NCBI RefSeq assembly: GCF_000003815.2
Contig: NW_023365779.1
Span: forward strand, 99,314-123,354
Source of the DNA: Branchiostoma floridae
Lineage: Eukaryota > Chordata > Leptocardii > Amphioxiformes > Branchiostomatidae
Length of the DNA: 24,041 nt
Direction of reading: 5' to 3'
In this document: positions 9,075 through 19,300 of the stretch, in pieces
Position numbering within the stretch: the first letter of the stretch is position 1
Layout of the letters: each line of letters opens with the position of its first letter
Translations under genes and position numbers: made by a program
The notes under the pieces: generated by a model
The model's database searches: none
Told to the model about the DNA's origin: nothing
What the model saw: the letters and a program-made list of their open reading frames with translations, nothing else

Positions 9075-9301
9075 GTTTACAATAAATCTCGTACAATGTC
9101 GGTCAAGGTCCAAGTGTGCCACAACGTTGCATCAAATGTTGAAAATATAATTCAGGATATTTCCTGTACTGATGTAGAATCATCTACCTGTACCTGCATA
9201 TACCATGATACCTGCAGCTGACATTGCTAAGATATCAGTACTGAGACTGTCCCTGGTACTGAAACATAGGTAGTGAGATTCTTGTGCTGCAATTGCCATA
9301 T

Positions 9302-9467
9302 ATTCTGCCAGGGGGAGCACTGCAGTTTCAATTGATTCTGCCAGAGGTAGTAGCGTAGTTTATGTTAATTCTGCCCGAGGGAGTAGTGCAGTTTCTATTA
9401 ATTCTGCCAGAGGGACAAGTGCAGTTTCCATATGTTCTGCCAGAAGGAACTGTGCAGTTTTTTTATG
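9302..9467. repeat. 33-bp minisatellite, 5 copies
   Basis: ATTCTGCC recurs at 9302, 9335, 9368 and 9401, with a variant at 9434; the units are diverged (GAGGGAGTAGTGCAGTTT core). The exact 33-bp spacing despite divergence indicates an old, stable array. Confidence 0.9.
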
Positions 9468-9513
9468 TTCTTACGGTCTGCCAAAGGTTGAAGCCTGCTA
9501 CCTCTGATTGCAG

Positions 9514-9603
9514 GAGAAATTTATAAAAGAAAGTCTGAAGCCCTTGTCAGGCCTCCCTCTGGGGAATTCATATCTTCCTTCAGAAGCAACTTCTGACATC
9601 CAG
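9514..9603 (+). CDS. Candidate internal exon, unrecognised
   Basis: Plus-strand acceptor CCTCTGATTGCAG (ending 9513) and donor ATCCAG|GTATTT (after 9603) bracket exactly 30 open codons, starting EKFIKESLKPLSGLPLGNSY and ending SEATSDIQ. Both ends are phase 0, compatible with the phase-0 acceptor before 20429, though the implied intron would be 10.8 kb and include the transposon. No homology is recognised. Confidence 0.25.
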
Positions 9604-9647
9604 GTATTTGGCATGAGGCTAGTTCCCTGTCCTTGTAACCAGCCTGC

Positions 9648-10018
9648 CCAGCCCCCAATGTTATTAAGAAAGCAGAAGTCATGTGTAGTGCCCAGCCTGC
9701 ACCAATGTTATTAAGAAAGCAGACATCATGTGTAGTATCCAGCCCCCCAATGTTATTAAGAAAGCAGACATCATGTGTAGTGCCCTGCCCAGCCTGCACC
9801 AATGTTATTAAGGAAGCAGACGTCATGTGTAGTATCCAGCCTGCACCAATGTTATTAAGAAAGCAGACATCATGTGTAGTATCCAGCCCCCCAATGTTAT
9901 TAAGGAAGCAGACATCATGTGTAGTATCCAGCCTGCACCAATGTTATTAAGAAAGCAGACATCATGTGTAGTATCCAGCCTGCACCAATGTTATTAAGAA
10001 AGCAGACGTCATGTGTGG
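9648..10018. repeat. 45-52-bp minisatellite, 8 copies in two alternating variants
   Basis: ATGTTATTAAG recurs at 9658, 9705, 9750, 9802, 9849, 9894, 9941 and 9988. Units with CAGCCTGCACC are 47 bp and those with CAGCCCCCC are 45 bp. One copy has a 5-bp CCTGC duplication. Confidence 0.95.
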
Positions 10019-10139
10019 TATTGACATGTCGTGTGCCCTTACTAATAGAGCCGCTGCCCGGTATTGACAGAACACAGCCGTGCACTTAAAGAAAATGAGA
10101 AAACTCCATCAAAGGAGCGGCCATCGATCCGGTGACTTG

Positions 10140-10199
10140 GGCACTCTCCGGCCCCATGCTTTACTGCCAGGCACTCTCCGGCCCCATGCTTTACTGTCA
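10140..10199. repeat. 30-bp tandem duplication
   Basis: Two copies of GCACTCTCCGGCCCCATGCT plus TTACTGCCAG, with one difference (TGCCAG/TGTCAG). Confidence 0.9.
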
Positions 10200-11212
10200 G
10201 GCGGAGGTTTGTCAGATATCTATGGCAGGAGAATTAATCTGACCACTAATATCCTGCAGCAGAGCTGCTCCCCAAGGACACAACGTCTCAAGACAACGGC
10301 AAGACGTAACAGCGTCTTGGGCTGACACTCTGAAGCCAAGCAATATGATGTTCTTATATGCTAGACACATTTAACTTGTATATCTACATGTTGTGTGCTT
10401 TGAACGTGTGGCAGAAACAAATAAGGAAATGTAAACCATATACTATTACATCAAAGCTCTTCAATCTGTACTTGGGGTTAAGGTAAGTAAACAGGGAGTT
10501 GAAAGCTGTGACATGTAGTTAAGCTGTTTGTTATAACTACCCTCTTACTTTGCCATCTGTCTTATCTTTATCTCTACTCCTCCAGGCAAACCAAGATTAC
10601 AATCTCTCCCTGAGAATAACTAAGAACGTCTTAAACCTGCTAAGACAGAAGAAATTGCTCCTTAAGTGTTGAGGTTTAAGATTACACAGAAGGTTTTAAA
10701 TTACAGCGTTGTTGTGGAGGGTGAGAGGTGGAATTGCTGCACGGAAAACATCGCCTCCTCAGAACCTGATTAAACATCTGGGAAATGAACTTCCTTTCCG
10801 CTCCTCAACCTGCCAAGAAAACACTTAAGAAGTCTGCCACATCCTTAAGACTGAAGATTGAGACGGTGGTTACAACTTTCATGGCCGTGCCTCGGGGCCA
10901 ATAGCGTCTTTAAGTAAACTCCAAACATCTTCCATCAGCCAAGGAACAATAACCAGTCTTTAATCAGATAAGGGGAGATAAGACGTAGATGTGTCTTGGG
11001 AAATACGTCTCAAGATTAAAGGCAGTAAGTCTGAGATTGCTGCAGTTGCTGAGGAGAAGCAAGAAGGAACTTTCAGGCCAGGACGAGGGATGAAGTTCAC
11101 TTCTTAAGGATTCCAGAAAAGACAAAAGATGAGGAGGAAAAGTCCAAATATTGATGGTTCCAGTTCACTCGACCATCCTTTCCCCCTTCATGCTTTTCAT
11201 AAGGTCAATTTG
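10200..11212. other. Non-repetitive DNA, possible regulatory region
   Basis: No exon is firmly supported. The stretch is enriched in CTTAAG and in AAGACG / CGTCTT words (for example 10287-10320 and 10978-11015). It holds two AGATAAG GATA-type sites exactly 10 bp apart at 10966 and 10976. A donor-like AAG|GTAAGT occurs after 10482. Confidence 0.4.
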
Positions 11213-11320
11213 GCTCAGTTCTATAGGACACTACAGATACAGTTCTACAGGACACTACAGATACAGTTCTGTAGAATACTGCAGGTACATTTGGCTCAGT
11301 TCTACAGAACACCACAGGCC
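11213..11320. repeat. 24-25-bp imperfect tandem repeat, about 4 copies
   Basis: Units read CAGTTCTACAGGACACTACA then GATA, with one copy extended by TTTGGCT. Confidence 0.85.
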
Positions 11321-11894
11321 AAATTTTCCCCAGAGCAGCCTTTGCTGACGCTGGTTTCCTGCCCAATTGCCAGTTTGTAGCGCTGCAGCGCGGCCAGTAT
11401 TGACATCATGCACATTAAAACAGGAGCAATGGCAAACCCATTGCTTCCAAACGACTCTGCGGTGATCAGAAATGTCTTTTGTGTCCCACGAAGCTCTACA
11501 AAATCCCGCCGTATCGACTAAACAGTCCGGCCAAGGCCATGGCAATAACAGCCAACTTTTACTACTTGTCTGGAACTTAAGAACTTTCTGTGTCTCCCCT
11601 GTGCCTCATCTGTGCTCCATTCACGTATTTAAACGCACATTACCAGTGATGTACAGTATTAGAAAGTGCGTGCAATGTACAACGGTACTAGCAATGGAGA
11701 AAACAGAATATTGGCCTGGATTGTGGTAGAAAATATTAAATCTGACTAGCAGTGAAGTAAGTACAATAATCATGTACATGTACTAGAGATAGAGAAAATA
11801 TTTATTCAAAACTACTTTGCAACATTCCTAGTGATGCAGAAAACAGAGCATTTGCCTGGTGGAACATATTCACATTAACACTTCTTGTGATACT
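11321..11894. other. Non-repetitive spacer
   Basis: No coding exon recognised. It contains a perfect 12-bp palindrome GCGCTGCAGCGC at 11380-11391. Confidence 0.4.
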
Positions 11895-12007
11895 TGCCAT
11901 ATATGGGGGTGAGCTATATGTGCCATATATGTGCCATATCTGTGCCATTTATGTGCCATATATGAGGGTTAGGTGCATGTCCCATATTGTTTGTGCCATA
12001 TATGGGG
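11895..12007. repeat. Degenerate 13-22-bp repeat containing two perfect CArG boxes
   Basis: Repeats of TGTGCCATATATG-type words. CCATATATGG, the consensus serum response factor (CArG) site, occurs at 11897-11906 and 11996-12005. Between them lie near-matches CCATATATGT, CCATATCTGT, CCATTTATGT and CCATATATGA. Confidence 0.8.
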
Positions 12008-12162
12008 TGAGGTGATGATGAGGTGTTGGTACCCATGAAGTATGCTGGAATACTTGCGTGACATGAATGAATTTCTAAAGAACAATATTAATGGCAGTTT
12101 TTTGCAGCAGACTTTGTCGCTATGCACTACTGGTGAAGCAAGCACACCCACCCCAGGCCACA

Positions 12163-12388
12163 TGATGTCACATGATTTGTGGCAGTTTCTGTGACATATC
12201 TGTGGCAGTTTCTGTGACACATTTGTGGCAGGTTTTGTTACACAATATTTGTGGCAGTTTTTGTGTGACAGCATATTGAGCTGTGACAGTTTCAGCAGCA
12301 GATCTTGTGTGCACAAACCACAGGTGAAGTGATACCCTCCCTTGGGACATGTTGTAGCAGTTTTTGAGATAATCTGTGGCAGTTTTGT
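12163..12388. repeat. Degenerate TGTGGCAGTTT repeat
   Basis: About seven loose copies of TGTGGCAGTTTCTGTGACA with variable spacing, weakening to the right. Confidence 0.75.
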
Positions 12389-14008
12389 GGCAGATTCCAT
12401 CTGCATGCAGGAGAGGTGAAATGAGGAGTATCCTCGGGGCTGTTACCGAGAATTGACCCTGATCCACAGTCCGCATGGATTAACGATACACGCCACATTA
12501 CCCAGCATTCATTACAGACCTGTGTCTCTAAATCCCCCTTCCTGTGCCTCTCAGCACCTTAAGACTCCCAAGACTCAAGACTTGCAGCCTTAAGATTCAA
12601 GAACAATGGCGTCCTTTATCTGTTTTATTCTGGCCACAGGACACTAAAATGGCACTTGGGGGGCACAGCTAATTTTTAGGAGTGGACAATTATAGGAACA
12701 AACACAATTACTGAGAAGATAACACATTTACTAGATTCTGATAAAGTTTAGCCAAATGACCATTAAAATTAGCCATACAACCCAGTTAAACATCGTTGAA
12801 AATTCAGATGAGGATTCATTAGTGATGACCAATCTCACAATCAGCGATAAACATACCGGCACTGCAAACTCCACCCCCGATAAACAATAAGCCGTAACCA
12901 ATAAACCTGAGAGTATCCAATTACAATATGGAGACCCATCATCGACCTTGACTTAAGTCTTCCCACGTATCAAATATCATGACAATCCATTCATTGCTTC
13001 TTCACGTATTGCTGCCTAAGATATGTGGAGACACACCAAATTCTCAGTTTCCAGAGACACAACCACAGCACAAAAGCCTTCTGTAAATTCTGTAACCAGA
13101 TATCGTTCCTGACGGGAAATTCATCCCCACTTCCCGGGAAACATTCCCACCTGTGTAAATCTTGGTCCGTTGCCATGGTAACGTACCACTGGGTCGATAT
13201 GGCGTGGTGTGAGCCAAGGGGACCATCCATTGTGTGTGTGTGGGGGGGGTAAGGTAACAGTCTAGATTATTTTGTTTCTTCACAGATATTTCAAAATGAA
13301 ATTTCAGAAAGTTCAACAATTGTAAACATACATGAATTGATAGGTTTATAACTTTGTGATAACTTTGTCCTATTTTTCAACTTCGAAACCAATTTAGCTA
13401 AGGGACTACAAGTCACAAATATAAAAAAGTAGAACAAATGGAAACCGAGGGTTGGGAGAAAAAACTGCATCTTCCTGACATGCCAAAATCTGTGTGCACC
13501 CAGCTATGGACTAGGACTCTGTTTCCATCATATTCCAGTTAAGAACAAATTCCCATAAACTTATGAGCCAATAAATCATTTACAAGACTTCCTGTGACTG
13601 TAAGTTCAGCACCAAGGACAGGACACTATAATCTCTCAGCCAGTTTTCTTGCTGATCTTCCAACAGTCCCCTCAGCCTATTTTTTCCCTCTCAGAACCGA
13701 CAAACGAGGTTGCTGCAGCCCATTCTATCATCAGAGCTGCTCATGGCTGCTAATTGGCATGCAGGGAGCAATTTGGCACAACTAAAGCTGCCTGGAGGCA
13801 AGATCCCATCCCATTTCCTGAGTCCGCAGGGCTTCCACAGGCCTTACAGCCCAGATTAGCAGCCTGGGGGGCGCGGGTAATGAAAAGGGATCAGAACACT
13901 CCTACAGCCAATTGTTTTTTATTTTCTTCTCTCACAACTTTGGAAATAGGGGCAGAGGTCAAGGCTAGACCAGAAGCAACAAGTACAGAGAGAGTAGCAT
14001 TTGGGGGG
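12389..14008. other. 1.6 kb of non-repetitive DNA, possible regulatory region
   Basis: No exon is securely supported. Motifs include three CCAAT words (12828, 12898, 12916), TTCCCGGGAA at 13131-13140 and a perfect RFX X-box at 13169-13182. A very strong plus-strand acceptor (TATTTTTTCCCTCTCAG, ending 13694) is followed by 54 open codons ending at TAG 13857-13859, but no donor, partner exon or poly(A) signal supports it. Confidence 0.4.
13169..13182. promoter_or_regulatory. Perfect RFX X-box motif
   Basis: GTTGCCATGGTAAC fits the inverted-repeat consensus GTNRCC-N2-RGYAAC bound by RFX transcription factors, which control ciliary and some immune genes in animals. It lies 28 bp right of the palindrome TTCCCGGGAA. 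Binding is inferred only. Confidence 0.5.
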
Positions 14009-14290
14009 AATGTAGCAACTGTGCAGAATGTACAAAAAAAATGTAGCAACTGTGCAGAATGTAGCAACTGTGCAGAATGTAGCAACTGTGCAGAATGTAG
14101 CAACTGTGCAGAATGTAGCAATGATACTGTGTCCTGTGCAGAATGTAGCAAAAATACTCTGATACTTGTGTACAATGTAGCAAAAATGCTGATACATGTT
14201 CAGAATGTAGCAAAAATGCTGATACATGTTCAGAATGTAGCAAAAATGCTGATACATGACTTTGTGCAGAATGTAGCAATACTACACTGA
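14009..14290. repeat. 18-bp and 30-36-bp related minisatellite
   Basis: Left part: 18-bp units of TGTAGCAACTGTGCAGAA (14042, 14060, 14078, 14096). Right part: 30-36-bp units with TGTAGCAAAAATGCTGATAC. Both share AATGTAGCAA, so the longer unit looks like an expanded form. It yields a Cys-rich pseudo-protein (CSNCAE repeats) that is not convincing. Confidence 0.95.
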
Positions 14291-15179
14291 GACCATTATC
14301 TATGCAGGATGTAGTTAAACACCAGTTGCTCCCTAACAAAAGAAGCTGTAATTCACAATAGAAATGGCAGATTAATTGTTCAGATATAAAAGGTTTTGAA
14401 AGTCAGGCGTCTTGCAGACTGTACCAGATCCACAGCAGAACTCTTCATCATCGGAAACCTCCGTGTAAGCAGAGATTAACAGTCGCTCCCCTGCCAGGAG
14501 CAAAATGAGCACTTTAGAACTGACGAGACTGACAGCACAGGGGAGCGACTCAGAACACATTCTTCAGGAGCAAAAGGACATTCTTTCATCTGTAGGTGTG
14601 TGCACACTGTCAAACTTGGAGATCTAAGTTCTACAACTGGAGACCTACAACAGTTGATAATTATGACCCAGAGATCATTTTTATGTAGGATCAATTTGAT
14701 GATGTTGGATCAAGGATCAGACTAGGATGCCTGTGAATGATTGATTTGAACTGTATAATAATTTTATATTAAAAACTATCAGATTATATAGTAATTTTTG
14801 TTTCTAGTTGAGAAATAATGCAGTCATGTGCAGTAGGGAACTGTAATATCCATTTCTGAAAGTCACTGCAGTGTTTTATTTAAAGCTGACAATCATACTA
14901 GATGAATCAACTTCAGCAATGAGGTTGTAAAGGTTCCAACACAAGAATAAAGCCACCGTCTAGTGCCTATCATGCTCAATCCAATAAACCTGGACAAATG
15001 CAATGTTTACAATATAGTTCACATCCCAATAGATCACATCTAATAACATTGCAATGCTTTTTAAACAATCCATTTTAATTGAATTTTTCCCCTGAAAATC
15101 TTGTGGACTAAAGCAGACCTCTGATGCAAATTTATGCTAATCAGCACTGCACTATGGCCTTATCTCTGCCCCACAGAGG
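14291..15179. other. Non-repetitive AT-rich spacer
   Basis: Contains a 13-bp perfect inverted repeat (14481-14493 with 14538-14550) and tandem octamer-like sites ATGCAAAT (15124-15131) and ATGCTAAT (15134-15141). A minus-strand acceptor-like GCTCCTGGCAG (ending 14491) followed by 39 open codons to TAA (14372) was seen but lacks partners. Confidence 0.4.
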
Positions 15180-15826
15180 ACTGGTGACTACACCAGCTGT
15201 CTACGGCCTGACTCAAACCAAGCCCAACAACAGAGTCAGACTACACCGGCTGTATAGCGCCTGACTCAAACCAAGCCCAACAACAGAGACAGACTACACC
15301 AGCTGTATAGCGCCTGACTCAAACCAAGCCCAACAACAGAGACAGACTACACCGGCTGTTCAGCGCCTGACTCAAACCAAGCCCAACAACAGAGACAGAC
15401 TACACCGGCTGTTCAGCGCCTGACTCAAACCAAGCCCAACAACAGAGACAGACTACACCGGCTGTTCAGCGCCTGACTCAAACCAAGCCCAACAACAGAG
15501 ACAGACTACACCGGCTGTCTACGGCCTGACTCAAACCAAGCCCAACAACAGAGACAGACTACACCGGCTGTATAGCGCCTGACTCAAACCAAGCCCAACA
15601 ACAGAGACAGACTACACCGGCTGTTCAGCGCCTGACTCAAACCAAGCCCAACAACAGAGACAGACTACACCGGCTGTTCAGCGCCTGACTCAAACCAAGC
15701 CCAACAACAGAGACAGACTACACCGGCTGTTCAGCGCCTGACTCAAACCAAGCCCAACAACAGAGACAGACTACACCGGCTGTTCAGCGCCTGACTCAAA
15801 CCAAGCCCAACAACAGAGACAGACTA
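15180..15826. repeat. 53-bp minisatellite, left part, about 12 copies
   Basis: Units contain CGCCTGACTCAAACCAAGCC and CAACAACAGAGACAGACTAC. Period 53 was measured at 15311 and 15364. Variants differ at the GGCTG(TTCA/TATA/TCTA)GCG segment. The array is interrupted at a TA by the 3.9-kb element and continues after it. Confidence 0.97.
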
Positions 15827-15838
15827 CACTACCAAAAA
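15827..15838 (+). repeat. Left terminal inverted repeat
   Basis: CACTACCAAAAA, perfectly complementary to 19729-19740. Beyond 12 bp the two ends stay similar in composition (T-rich with TTCTTG) but do not align exactly. Confidence 0.85.
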
Positions 15839-16022
15839 TTTTTTTTCTTGTTTTTTCTACGTTGCTTCATTTCCTTAACCCGTTGACAAATTTACTTATA
15901 TTAAGAATTTCAAGAAAGAATAAGAACGAATAAGAAATGAAAATTCAACAGGGATTCTTAGAACAAGGAATAATTTCTTAATTTTCTTAATTCAAGAAAT
16001 GATTTCTTGGAGAGATTTTCAC

Positions 16023-16040
16023 TTCTAGAAATTTCTAGAA
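16023..16040. promoter_or_regulatory. Four-unit heat-shock element
   Basis: TTCTAGAAATTTCTAGAA has alternating TTC and GAA at exact 5-bp steps (16023, 16028, 16033, 16038), the canonical binding pattern for heat-shock factor. Three-unit versions occur elsewhere in the same transposon at 16384-16396, 16569-16581, 16825-16837 and 16979-16991. Confidence 0.5.
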
Positions 16041-16193
16041 GTTCAAGTATAACTTTCTTGTTTTCATGTCTGACAAGATTTTTTTTCTTATCAATTTTAA
16101 GAAACTATTAGAATTTTTTTCTTGCATTTTCTTACATTACCGCTGGTAAGAAAAAACAAGGAAATCAAGAAATAGAAATACTTTATAACCAGA

Positions 16194-16760
16194 AAGAAAT
16201 TCTAGTATATTCTTGTTTTCAGTATCAAGAAATTGTGAGCAAGGGCATTCTTGTTTTTTCTTGTTAGAGTTTAGAAAATACAAGGATTTGCTTCTTGCTT
16301 TTCTTGAATATACTGCTAGAAAAAGCAAGAAAATCAAGATATTTAAACCATGAAACAACATTTAAGTAAATACTAGAATTACATTCTTGAATGTTCTTGT
16401 TTTCAGTAGCAAGAAACTTTGAGAAAGAGAATCCTTGTTTTTTCTTGTTAGACTCTAGAAAAGACAAGAATTTGCTTCTTGGCTTTCTTGAATATACTGC
16501 TTAGAAAAAACAACAAAATCATGATAGTTAAACTATGAGACAACATTTAAGTAAAGACTAGAATAACATTCTTGAATGTTCTTGTTTTCAGTATCAAGAA
16601 ACTTTGAGAAAGGGAATGCTTGTTTTTTCTTGTTAGAGTTTAGAAAATGCAAGAATTTGCTTTTTAACTATTCTTGTATTTCTAACAAGAAATCAAGGAA
16701 GGCACTTCTTGTATACTATTGGTTAAGTAGAAATAAGAATTATTTTCCTCCTTTTATTGA
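16194..16760. repeat. 184-185-bp internal repeat of the transposon, 3 copies
   Basis: TTCTTGTTTTCAG recurs at 16210, 16394 and 16579, each followed by GTATCAAGAAA, CTTGTTTTTTCTTGTTAGA and TTGAATATACTGCT or derivatives. A partial fourth copy lies at about 16978-17045. Confidence 0.85.
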
Positions 16761-17124
16761 CATAGGACAAGACTTACGACATTGTAAGAATTCTGTTTTT
16801 GAAAAGTCCTACTTTTCAAATCAAGAAATTTCAAGAAAGGAAATCCTTGTCCATTTTGTAATGTTTGAAAAGATACAAGCATGGTTTCTTCTCTTTTTGA
16901 ACTTAGGACAATGATGAAGTTATGACAGGCAAAACATTGTTAGGCGTTCTTATTGTTCAAGTCATGACTAGAATGATATTCTTGAATGTTCTAACTTGTT
17001 TTTCACATCAAGAATCTTTGAGAAAGGCATTTCTTGTTTTTACTTAAATGTGATCATGTGATGCCAAAGTCATGTGATCTTTTTCTAACTCCTGATTGGT
17101 AGATTCATATCAGATGGCAGTTGA

Positions 17125-17331
17125 ACAACAGAGTTCATTTTGAATGCAGGGCAGCATCAGAGCTGCTCACAGATCTGTCTGTATCAATGGTTTTTCAAAG
17201 ACTCATGTCAGTTTCAAGTCAAAACCCAGGTGCAAGGGAACAGGAAAGTCAAAGAGGATCTTGGTTTGAGCCTAGCAGCTGCTGCAGAAAGCAAGTTGGC
17301 ACGGAAAAGCTGGAAATCGGTTTGGCAAAAG
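17125..17331 (+). CDS. Candidate exon inside the transposon, no start codon
   Basis: The frame is open from after the TGA at 17122-17124 to a good donor CAAAAG|GTAAGG after 17331. The end of the translation, LGLSLAAAAESKLARKSWKS then VWQK, has ordinary protein-like composition, in contrast to the TTCTTG-rich flanks. No ATG is in frame, so an upstream exon or a weak acceptor (GAATGCAG ending 17149) would be required. It may be a captured host exon or a remnant of the element's own gene; no homology is recognised. Confidence 0.25.
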
Positions 17332-17660
17332 GTAAGGCTGCCCCCCTCCCCCCGAGGCATTGAAAAACAGTTTACAATTATGATTTTAAAAGGCTTAAAC
17401 CTGGATGATTTTACCATCAAAAGCAACAAGCATTAGTGTGTGTCTCTGATAAATGTCTATCATGGTAAGTCTCTTTGGATCAATTTGACTTGATTGATAG
17501 TCGGAATTCTGGCTTAAAAGTTGACTGTACAATGACCTAACCTTATTGTATAAACAACCATACAAGTACAGTAGTGCAGATTTCTGTGCTAGAAGTTTAT
17601 CTTAAACCTCAATATTGTGAAAATGCAAAATAATGATATAATGTCTTTACTTTTTTCCAG

Positions 17661-17774
17661 ATGTCTGATGTTTTTTACATCCTACCAATGCCAATGCCAC
17701 ACTTCAGGCCCGTGACGGTTAGCATGCAGTTTGTAGTGGCTTGCCAAGAAGAGAAAGGCCAAATATGTTTGTAA
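17661..17774 (+). CDS. Candidate second exon inside the transposon
   Basis: A strong acceptor TCTTTACTTTTTTCCAG ends at 17660. The exon continues the upstream frame in phase 0, starting MSDVFYILPMPMPHFRPVTV, for 37 codons to TAA (17772-17774). The implied intron (17332-17660) is 329 nt with GT-AG ends. The exon's own first codon is ATG, so it could also be read alone. Confidence 0.25.
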   Translation: MSDVFYILPMPMPHFRPVTVSMQFVVACQEEKGQICL

Positions 17775-17989
17775 TCATATGTTAAGGTGACAGTTTGTAA
17801 TCTTCCTAATGTTCTACCAGTGCCAGTTACTTTTGTATTAAAACATTTTGGTAAGCTATTTTTATAAGGTTTCTTGAATATAAGTATTGTAAAACTTTGC
17901 CATTGTAATTTCGTTGTCCATTATTTATTCATCAAAAACATGTCATTTTGACTGTATTTCTTGAAGTAAGAAAAGTATTCTTGATATAA

Positions 17990-19300
17990 GGACTGAGAAG
18001 TAAGAAAACCTTTCTAGGCAATATGAATGTTTGCTCTTGATGTAAGAAAAATATTCTGACTTGATGTACATTGTAAGAACATTTACCTTAGAAGTAAGAA
18101 AACCTTTCTAGGCAATAAGAATGTATACGCTCGTGAAGTAAGAAAAATATTCTGACTTGATGTAAGAACATTTCTCTTAAAAGTAAGAAAACCTTTCTAG
18201 GCAATAAGAATGTAAAACTATGCTCTTGAGGTAAGAAAAGTATTCTTGATTAAAGAACATTCTATCTTAGAAATAAGAAAACATTTCTAGGCAATAAGAA
18301 TGTATATGCTAGTGAAGTAAGAAAAATATCCTTCATGTAAGAACATTTCTCTTAAAAGTAAGAAAACCTTTCTAGGCAATAAGAATGTATGCTCTTGAGG
18401 TAAGAAAAGTATTCTTGATTTAAGAACATTCTATCTTGGAAATAAGAAAACCTTTCTAGGCTCTTGAGGTAAGAAAAGTATTCTTGATTTAAGAACATTC
18501 TATCTCAGAAATAAGAAAACCTTTCTAGGCAATAAGAATGTATGCTCTTGAGGTAAGAAAAGTATTCTTGATTTAAGAACATTCTATCTTGGAAATAAGA
18601 AAACATTTCTAGGCAATAAGAATGTATACGCTCTTGAAGTAAGAAAAGTATCCTTGATGTAAGAACATTTATCTTAGAAGTAAGAAAACCTTTCTAGGCA
18701 ATAAGAATGTTCCCTCTTGATGTAAGGAAGATATTCTTGATGTAAGAACATTTATCTTAGAAGTAAGAAAACATTTCTATAGACAATAAGAATGTACGCT
18801 CTTGATGTAAGAGGATCTATCTTAGAAATAAGAAAACATTTCTCAGCATAAGATTTATGTTATTTAATTAGGAAGATATTTCTTGACTGTGAATAAAGAT
18901 AAATCCTAGAAATAAGAAATCATTTCTTGGCAATAAGAATTTCTTGAAGTGAGAACAGTGTTCTTGGTATAAGGACATAAATCTTAGAAATAAGAAATCA
19001 TTTCTTATAATAAAATAAGAATGTAGTTCTTGAAGTGAGAACAGTGTTCTTGGTATTAGAACATAAATCTAAGAAATAAGAAATCATTTCTTGGCAATAA
19101 GAATCTAAATAAGAATTTAGTTCTTGAAGTGAGAACAGTTTTCTTGATATAAGAACATAAATCTTAAGAACCTAAGTCTTAGGGACCATAAACATTTCTA
19201 GGCGATAAGAATTCAGGTCTTGAAGTCAGATAAGCTTTCTTGATGTAAGAACAAAGACATTAGAAGTAAGAAACCAAATTTGTTCTTCAAGCAAGAAAGG
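17990..19300. repeat. About 84-bp (69-94) internal repeat of the transposon, 10 or more copies
   Basis: The word CCTTTCTAGG (or CATTTCTAGG) recurs at 18009, 18103, 18192, 18282, 18367, 18451, 18520, 18604, 18689 and 18772. Between copies are TTCTTGATGTAAGAACATT, TATCTTAGAAGTAAGAAAA and CAATAAGAATGTATGCTCTT. To the right the array decays into ATCATTTCTTGGCAATAAG-type units. Confidence 0.9.

Noticed and set aside
10358-10482. Plus-strand ATG frame of 41 codons ending at a perfect donor AAG|GTAAGT.
   Set aside because: AT-rich, no phase-2 partner exon recognised and no protein similarity; too easily produced by chance.
13695-13859. Fifty-four open codons after a very strong acceptor (NRQTRLLQPILSSELL start).
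   Set aside because: Ends in TAG without a poly(A) signal nearby and has no supported upstream exon; kept only as a note in the spacer entry.
13754-14290. A 178-codon plus-strand frame ending in Cys-rich CSNCAE repeats, resembling a metal-binding protein.
   Set aside because: The Cys-rich part is the 18-bp minisatellite; the register changes at non-triplet units and the unique part has no splice support or recognisable domain.
14372-14490. Minus-strand acceptor followed by 39 open codons (AYTEVSDDEEFCCGSG).
   Set aside because: It overlaps the inverted repeat and lacks a phase-1 partner exon; insufficient evidence.
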